Shown piece by piece: positions 52,301 to 64,000 of a stretch of 64,000 nt of DNA; within the stretch, counting starts at the first letter, position 1, and each line of letters opens with the position of its first letter. The DNA is taken from the NCBI RefSeq assembly GCF_040436345.1, contig NC_133221.1:23461165-23525164 (forward strand). Reading direction: 5' to 3'. Below the pieces are notes generated by a model. The model was not told the DNA's origin. It made no database searches and saw only the letters and a list, made by a program, of their open reading frames with translations. The stretch is from Pagrus major (taxonomy: Eukaryota > Chordata > Actinopteri > Spariformes > Sparidae). The translations under genes and the position numbers were made by a program.

Positions 52301-55300
52301 AAGCGGAGGTTTTGAGATTGAAGAAATTTGAGGGTGTGCATTCTGGCAGCGGTGAGAGTCAAGGTCACTAGCTGCTCGCCTCTGCCGCTAGCTTCTGTAA
52401 TACAGCCAGATGGTTAGGTTTCTTTCATCTGTTTTTCTGAAAAGTTAAATGTTGTTTTTTTTCCCCACTATTTCTTCCTGTTTTCAGTATTTATTTGTGT
52501 GGTAAGCTAAGTTAATCATTTGCTGGTGGTAGCAACAGCATAGCAACTCCACAATGACATGAGAATAGTATCTACAGATCTAAAACTTGGCACGAGTTCA
52601 ATAAAAGTAAATAAACATATATCCCATAATGCTGAACTATTCATTTAAGCTTCACCAGTAATAGATGGAAGCTAAGCAGCAGTTATTTTGTTAGCATTAC
52701 CACTACACAGCTTCAGGGAGGCTTTGACAATGTGCTAATGTCTACGACTCTTGGGATATCTTGTTCTAATCTTGCTAACAAGCTGACGGCCATTTTATCT
52801 GGGTTAAAGTGACACTAGTGTTCATTTTTCTTAATACATGACAGAAAAAACAAATATCATGTTTGAGCTTTTCAGAGAGACCGCTATGGAAAAAGATGCT
52901 AGTGTGCAACAGAAGCTAGCCGACGCAGGAACTAGCATCTGATTCTCTACACGTGTTTAAGTGTGTATCTAATATTGTGAGAAACTTACAGACTGTATGT
53001 CAGTGGTTGTGACTCGTGAGATATTGTTTGTGAATGCTCACAAAATAATTATTGCATAACTTTCAGTCAAATACACAAAATCTAGCCAGCACAGTAGTGG
53101 ATGTTAGCTTAGCTTCAAACAGAAACAGACAAGCTTTCGACAGGAAAAGCTTCAAGTATGAACTTCTTGTTCTTGTTTGTGGACTCATGCAATGACTCAC
53201 AGGCTTTATCTGCTGTTAACACCATTGAACACACCTGTGCTCGCACTGACAGCGTTTACCCTTCATGCCCTAAATATAATTTCTGACAGCAGTCTGAAAA
53301 GCCACCAAATCCTGATTGCATTTGGTTCAACTGCCAGCTTCACACTCACCCACACACCCTTTCATTTTTGAGACGTGGCCGTACCTGACACTTACAGTAC
53401 ACACTTTCAACATTCAACAGTTATACACACACACACTCCCCCATAAACTCCCTTTTTCTCTCTTTACTCAAATGCACACATTCAAGAAGTAGCTCAGCGC
53501 TGGTTTGCCTTTTCATGTGGCCAAAGCCGAGGAGCCAAATGTTAATGTTCTGCTCTGAGTCGTTCTTGCTTGTTTTTCTTACAGCATCAAAAGTGTCTCC
53601 GATCCATTGTCGAGTTCACAATTTGACAGATTTACTGGTTTGGCCTGTGAACCTCCGTTTCAGTTCCTCTCGCTCTGATCCAACTCGTGTCAAACACACA
53701 CAAAGACACACAGATGCATGCTGTACAAGCACTCACACACATACAGAAATACAACTAACAGTGAAAGGGGACTGGAATGCTGCAGGACGCAGCATGGGAT
53801 GTATTTACTGTAATATAGGAGGGATTGCGTGATCAGCTTCACCATTTTGAAATGAAATAAAATACGAGACTGTTATTATTGGACTTAACCGTGCATGTAA
53901 ATGCATCTCCTTCCAGTAAATCAAATAAATTTAGTTAACTCTTCTCAGTAGCATTACATATTTCCATCCCTAATTCAATCTAATCTGTAAAGTACTGTAC
54001 TACTGCTGCGCTCGTTTTGTTTGAACACTTGGTTTGTATTCATTGTTCTGGGAAACGACAGAGAAACAGAAAAAACAAATAATGAAATTTTAAACACTTT
54101 TATTTCCTTTTGCCTCGAGCTGAAGCAGTGTTAATTTGAAAAGCCTGCAGGAAGGTCCAGATTCTCAGAGAAGCTACGATTGCAGGCAGGACTGATTTGT
54201 GTTTCCGCAGGTGGGAGTGGGAAGGTGCATCAACAGAGGCAGATGGTAGCATTCAGAAAAAAAAAGATAGACAAGTACTGTGCAGAATTCAGTGTGTGGG
54301 CACAAACATACAGTACATGCATACAAAGACAGACGGACGGGGAGACAGTTTGTGAGACATCATGGTTGAATGAACTGTGTGATGAAGAGCTTCCCAAAAA
54401 CTCTGACCTCACAACTTCTGAAACAAGCAGTTTAACTCCAGACTAAGCAAATAAATACCACTGAGAATAAAGATAAATAGAGGTGGAACAAGTTGTGTTG
54501 ATTTAACATTTTAACATTAAGAACAAATCACAATTTACTGCCTTACAAAGTTAATGAAGTCGCTCACATCCACAAAGTCCAAATTCCCCTCGACGCCAGT
54601 CCTGTTCAGCACTCGCTCCACTTCCAACTTTGTATAATAAAGGCTTCTTTATTATACATCAGGCCTGCTTCATAATTTACAGCCAGATGTCATTACCAGC
54701 TGGAGCTGCAGGACCAGCAGTATATCACTCCACTTCTTTAGTTGAGCTGGACGCCATTCAAAGTCACCAACGGCCCACTTTGGGTCCTGAGCCATGAGTT
54801 GAAAAACATGCATGTTCTGTACAAAGTCTCTTGGCAGTTCAGTTCATTGTTCGGTCCTCATTGAATGATGTTTTCTTGTCCATGTCGTATCAAACACCAC
54901 TGAAAACATCTTCTTTAAATGCAAGTTACAGTACAACATTTTTTCTGTCCGATAGATACAGAGCCTCAATTTCTACTTGCTAAAAGTAGATGTTATATAC
55001 TACGAAGTAAAATATCCCTGTTTTGCCAAAAATGTACATGGTTATGAGGTTTAGACTCATTAAAACCACTTAAAACACACTCAATCATGAATGTCAAGAG
55101 GAAATTTATAGTTCTTTTCAGTTACTGGAAAGGTTCATCTAAAAGCAGCTACACAGTTTTTTTCCCAGAAATTCACATAACAAAAATGAAAATGTGTACA
55201 TTTGTTTGCAAACCAGAGTCGATGTGCAGATGTTACTTTTGTCCTACGTGACAACATAAACATATAAACACGTTTCCTAAATCTGTACACTGTCTTCATG

Positions 55301-56617
55301 TGGGACTAAACCAACACTCAAAATAGCATGGAGCATTTTCTCTGACATCACTAAATGTTTTTTCCCACACCTATACTAAGCTCTGAGTTGCGTGGCATGA
55401 AATCAGTGCCACATATGTCTGTGAACCATGCCGGCTAACATAGAGGAGAACATAATGGAAACATCTCCTGCATGTGTCTGTGTGGCTGCGAGGTCCTGGG
55501 AAAGTAGATCGCTAACCTCATCAAAGACCTGCTTTTCTCTGCCCTTCATCTCTGTGGTCGCGGCCAGACATCTCGTGGTCACACCCCACCTATCTGCAGA
55601 AACTAACAGAACTCCCACTCTAGGTGAGTTGTTGCTTTATTTCCATTTGAGCAAAGAGATGCAAAAAACTCATCAGTGCTATTTACTGCTCTCCACAACC
55701 TACAGTAAATCATAATAAACCCTTTAATTAACTATAACTGCTGATTATTTTCCAATAAGGGTTTTAGATTGATACAAAGAATATTTAAAAGCCTCCCTTT
55801 TATGTCTGAGTTTAGCTGTTGTTCAAGGTTGTACCGACATCTGAGATTTGTTTTTCTTTCTTTCACTTTTCTGACAATCAGAGCTCATCAATCAAAACCT
55901 TTTCCATGAAGGCCAAGGACGGGCTGTCTGTGAAATTTGAATGCAATACAGAGAAACGTTTGGAAAATGCTGCTTGCAGCTGCACTAACATGACTTTAAA
56001 AGAGAAAAGGCATCATACTGTTCACTATAATGGATTAAATGTTTTTGTAAGATGACTTTCAAAGTGCACTGAAAGTGCAGCCTCGAAGGTACGAAATCAA
56101 TCTAAAAACATCTGTTTTGGAGAATAATTGGCAGTATGTATGGGATTCGTAATTAATGGGCAGGAACATGCAAAGCCACCAGTATGGTCCTTGAGGGGTT
56201 GGATGATTTCTCAAATGTTTGATATCTTCTTTTGAAACAAGACTTTTTTTCCCCTCTGTAGACGCTCCAAATCCGAATCCTCTGAATGATCTGGACGTGA
56301 CCTTCATCCTTCATTCAACATGCTACACAATCTAATGTGTTCTCCTTTAGCGTCTTTATTCACAAGTCTTTTTTCCAGATGTGACAGTCTCTGCTGTTCA
56401 CGTCCTCCTGTACATACTTCAGTTGTTTGTGTGTAGCTTAGTTTGGAAGTTTGTCACTAAAATGAAAGGATGCCTTTTTTGTTTGTAGATAAGTGCATGC
56501 GCATGTTGAAGTCTCTGTACATACAGTATATGTCTGTTTCTGTGTATAAGTTAAGTGTGTGTTTGTGTGTGTTCATTAACATAAATGTGTGTTCCGCTCT
56601 CCTCTTCTGCGACACAT
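46400..56617. other. Gene-free stretch between BORCS6 and the semaphorin
   Basis: No exon could be supported here. The right part is probably semaphorin 3' UTR; a minus-strand AATAAA at about 54101-54106 is one candidate end. Repeat-like segments lie near 49.2-49.4 kb (AATTCATGTGAACGCCCC) and 52.4-53.1 kb. An AT-only palindromic stretch lies near 47221-47250. Confidence 0.4.
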
Positions 56618-61937
<5,320 letters not shown>

Positions 61938-64000
61938 CTGAGGAGAATCCAGGAAGAAAGGAGGAGAACTGTCACTCATCACAGTCAGAATCTTTCCATC
62001 CATTATTCCTCTAGCGAGCATGAATAAAAACATAAGCTGAGCGTGTCTTTGATGATTTCACTTGATGAGTTGCAATGGTCTTAAAGCAGTATATTAAGTA
62101 TGAAAGTGGTGCACTGTATGAAGAGCTGTGAGTCATTGTGGCTGTTCAGCTTGAACGCATCAATTCACTGAATGTGTTCCAACCCAAAGTCCGGCCTGGA
62201 TGAATGTGCGGCTTTCAGCACATTGGTCCCCACCACAACACATCCCATCCACCGTAGTTAAGATCATGGTTAGGATCATGGGCAGAGCCTCTACAAACAG
62301 AAAGGCTGTGTTGTGATGTATCATGGTGGTTTCCTTCAGCTCACATGGCTGACACACACACTAAAGTATGTTTAGTCTAATTTGTCAGTAGAGGGAAGCT
62401 CTATTTTCTCTCTCAGCTGCGTACAGCTGTAAGTCAGAGGCACCGAGTTTAATTTGTTGCTCTGAAAGGAAAATGTTTTTCAGTATGAGCTTAAATCTGT
62501 TAAATGGCGATCCTTCTTCCAACTATAAAGTTCTGCTGAATTTGTGTGTAAAGTGAATTAAGACAGAAAATCCACATAACAATTTTCCCATGAGTATATT
62601 TAAAAATGCCAAAGAAATTACCTATTTCTACCTTTTTCTCCCAAGTTTCCTAGTACATATTCTCAAAGTTTTGATAACTTGAGGGCCAATTTAGGGAGAG
62701 AGCAAATGACTATAGGCCACACAGTAAAACCCTCAAACGTGTCGTATGATTTGTGATAACGCAGTTTAACATTTAATTCCTTGAGCAAAAAAATTCACCG
62801 GTTCTCAGATAAGGCAGATCACTTTATCTGTCGCCTGAGGTCAGATGAAATTAGAGTAGATTCATTTTCCTGAAACCTAATATTCTCTTTAACCACACAG
62901 TGTTTTTCTGTGGTGGTTTTTCCATCTAACTTCCACATTAAACTGTCAAAATTGTCCACTTAAATGACTTTAGCACCAGTAATGATGACCGAACATAATT
63001 TCTGCAACACTTGCGAGGTGGCACTAGTTGGCGTGGAACCAGCTGCTTGCTGAAAGTACATTCTTACCCTGACAGAAGCTTGTCAGGGGAGTTGCAGTTT
63101 GACGCAGTCGCCGAGTAGTTAATTAAACGTAGGCTATTGAAAGCTTCTAAATCGACGGCATGTGATACATATATGATATAAAATGCATGCATTTCATGTC
63201 AGGTTCAGGTGCCACACAAAATGTTTCTGAGGGCTGCCATTGGCACCTTGAGGATGCCTAGTATGTATGTATATTCCAGTAATATAGAGAACTTGTATCC
63301 GTTGCCCCTTAACAAATCTGAAAATGTATCCAGAAACAACTAAACACTGCAGCGAGATGTTTCATTTCGTTGTCGAAATATTAACACTGGTGTCTGGTAT
63401 CTGAGATCGAATGTGGGATGGGCAAGAATCCACGCATGTGGACTGAAGGAGCCACAGCTGTTCCAAAGAAATTCCCGCCATAGCCCTCCTTTGACCATGT
63501 GTGTAATATGAATTCCTAATATCTTGAAGTTATATTTGACCAGTAATAACTGAGATTTTAGAAAAAATGCCCAAACAAATAAATAAAGGAAGGGATGTCT
63601 GAATTAATAAGCAAATAAGTTAACAAATGAACATAAAAATGCAATATATATATATATATATTTGCATTGCATAGATGGAATATCAAAATAAAAAAAAAAT
63701 CAAATGTAAAGCGAATCCCAGAGATCCACAGCCCTCACTCTTGACTCCATCACAGGGGACAAACAGCTCTGTGTGCAGTCAGAGAGAAGTTTCCATTCAG
63801 ATGGAATGACCTTTCTGCATTCTGCAGTTCTGTGGTTGGGACCCCACCCTGGGTGATGCCTTGGATTTCTATCCGTTCCCCGCTGAGATTCCAGTCACTT
63901 TCCAAATCCCAAAAACAGACCAACTCCCTGCTCCGCCACGCCAAATGTTGTCATACTTGTGCTGCTACTGTTAAGCTCTTGCGTCCGCCTCTGAAACTGG
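61938..64000. other. Semaphorin intron running off the right edge
   Basis: The exon beginning at 61937 needs two bases from an upstream exon. No minus-strand exon with sema-domain features was found to the end of the window. A (TA)n run lies at about 63641-63661. Open frames near 62.2 and 63.8 kb do not resemble semaphorin. Confidence 0.5.

Noticed and set aside
62160..62357. Minus-strand open frame as the missing upstream semaphorin exon
   Set aside because: It lacks sema-domain motifs and matching splice sites in the needed phase.
63750..63944. Minus-strand open frame near the right edge as a semaphorin or other exon
   Set aside because: No sema-domain similarity and no good splice sites.

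Overview
The window looks like ordinary nuclear DNA of a teleost fish. It has vertebrate-type genes split by GT-AG introns and long gene-poor stretches rich in CA/TG, CT, GATA and TCC microsatellites. It also carries many small palindromic DNA-transposon derivatives and a broken Tc1-type copy of a kind familiar from fish genomes. Nothing bacterial or viral was seen. The species cannot be named from sequence alone.

Layout. From 1 to about 27.8 kb there is no confident gene, only repeats, a dense microsatellite cluster (6.6-8.8 kb), several MITE-like palindromes and one short orphan exon candidate on the minus strand (10590-10717). From 27.8 to 34.0 kb a six-exon hyaluronidase-family gene runs on the plus strand. 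From 46.4 down to about 36-38.5 kb BORCS6 (a subunit of the lysosome-positioning BORC complex) runs on the minus strand, tail to tail with the hyaluronidase. From about 46.4 to 56.6 kb I see no gene, although the left-hand part of the downstream gene's 3' UTR may lie there. From 56.6 to 61.9 kb the last nine coding exons of a class 3 semaphorin lie on the minus strand; its 5' half must lie beyond the right edge.

Main point of interest. The hyaluronidase keeps the family fold markers: four of five disulfides, two N-glycosylation sites, and the conserved NYTGQC and GES motifs. It has nevertheless lost the catalytic Asp-x-Glu pair (now Arg-x-Ala), and the active-site Tyr (now Ser) and Asp (now Ala). 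It also has a long Ser/Thr stalk and a GPI-type hydrophobic tail. It reads as an intact gene for a surface-anchored pseudoenzyme, perhaps a hyaluronan-binding protein. A hyaluronidase close to a class 3 semaphorin recalls the mammalian HYAL/SEMA3B/SEMA3F cluster; BORCS6 between them does not belong to that human cluster. The three genes have no obvious shared pathway.
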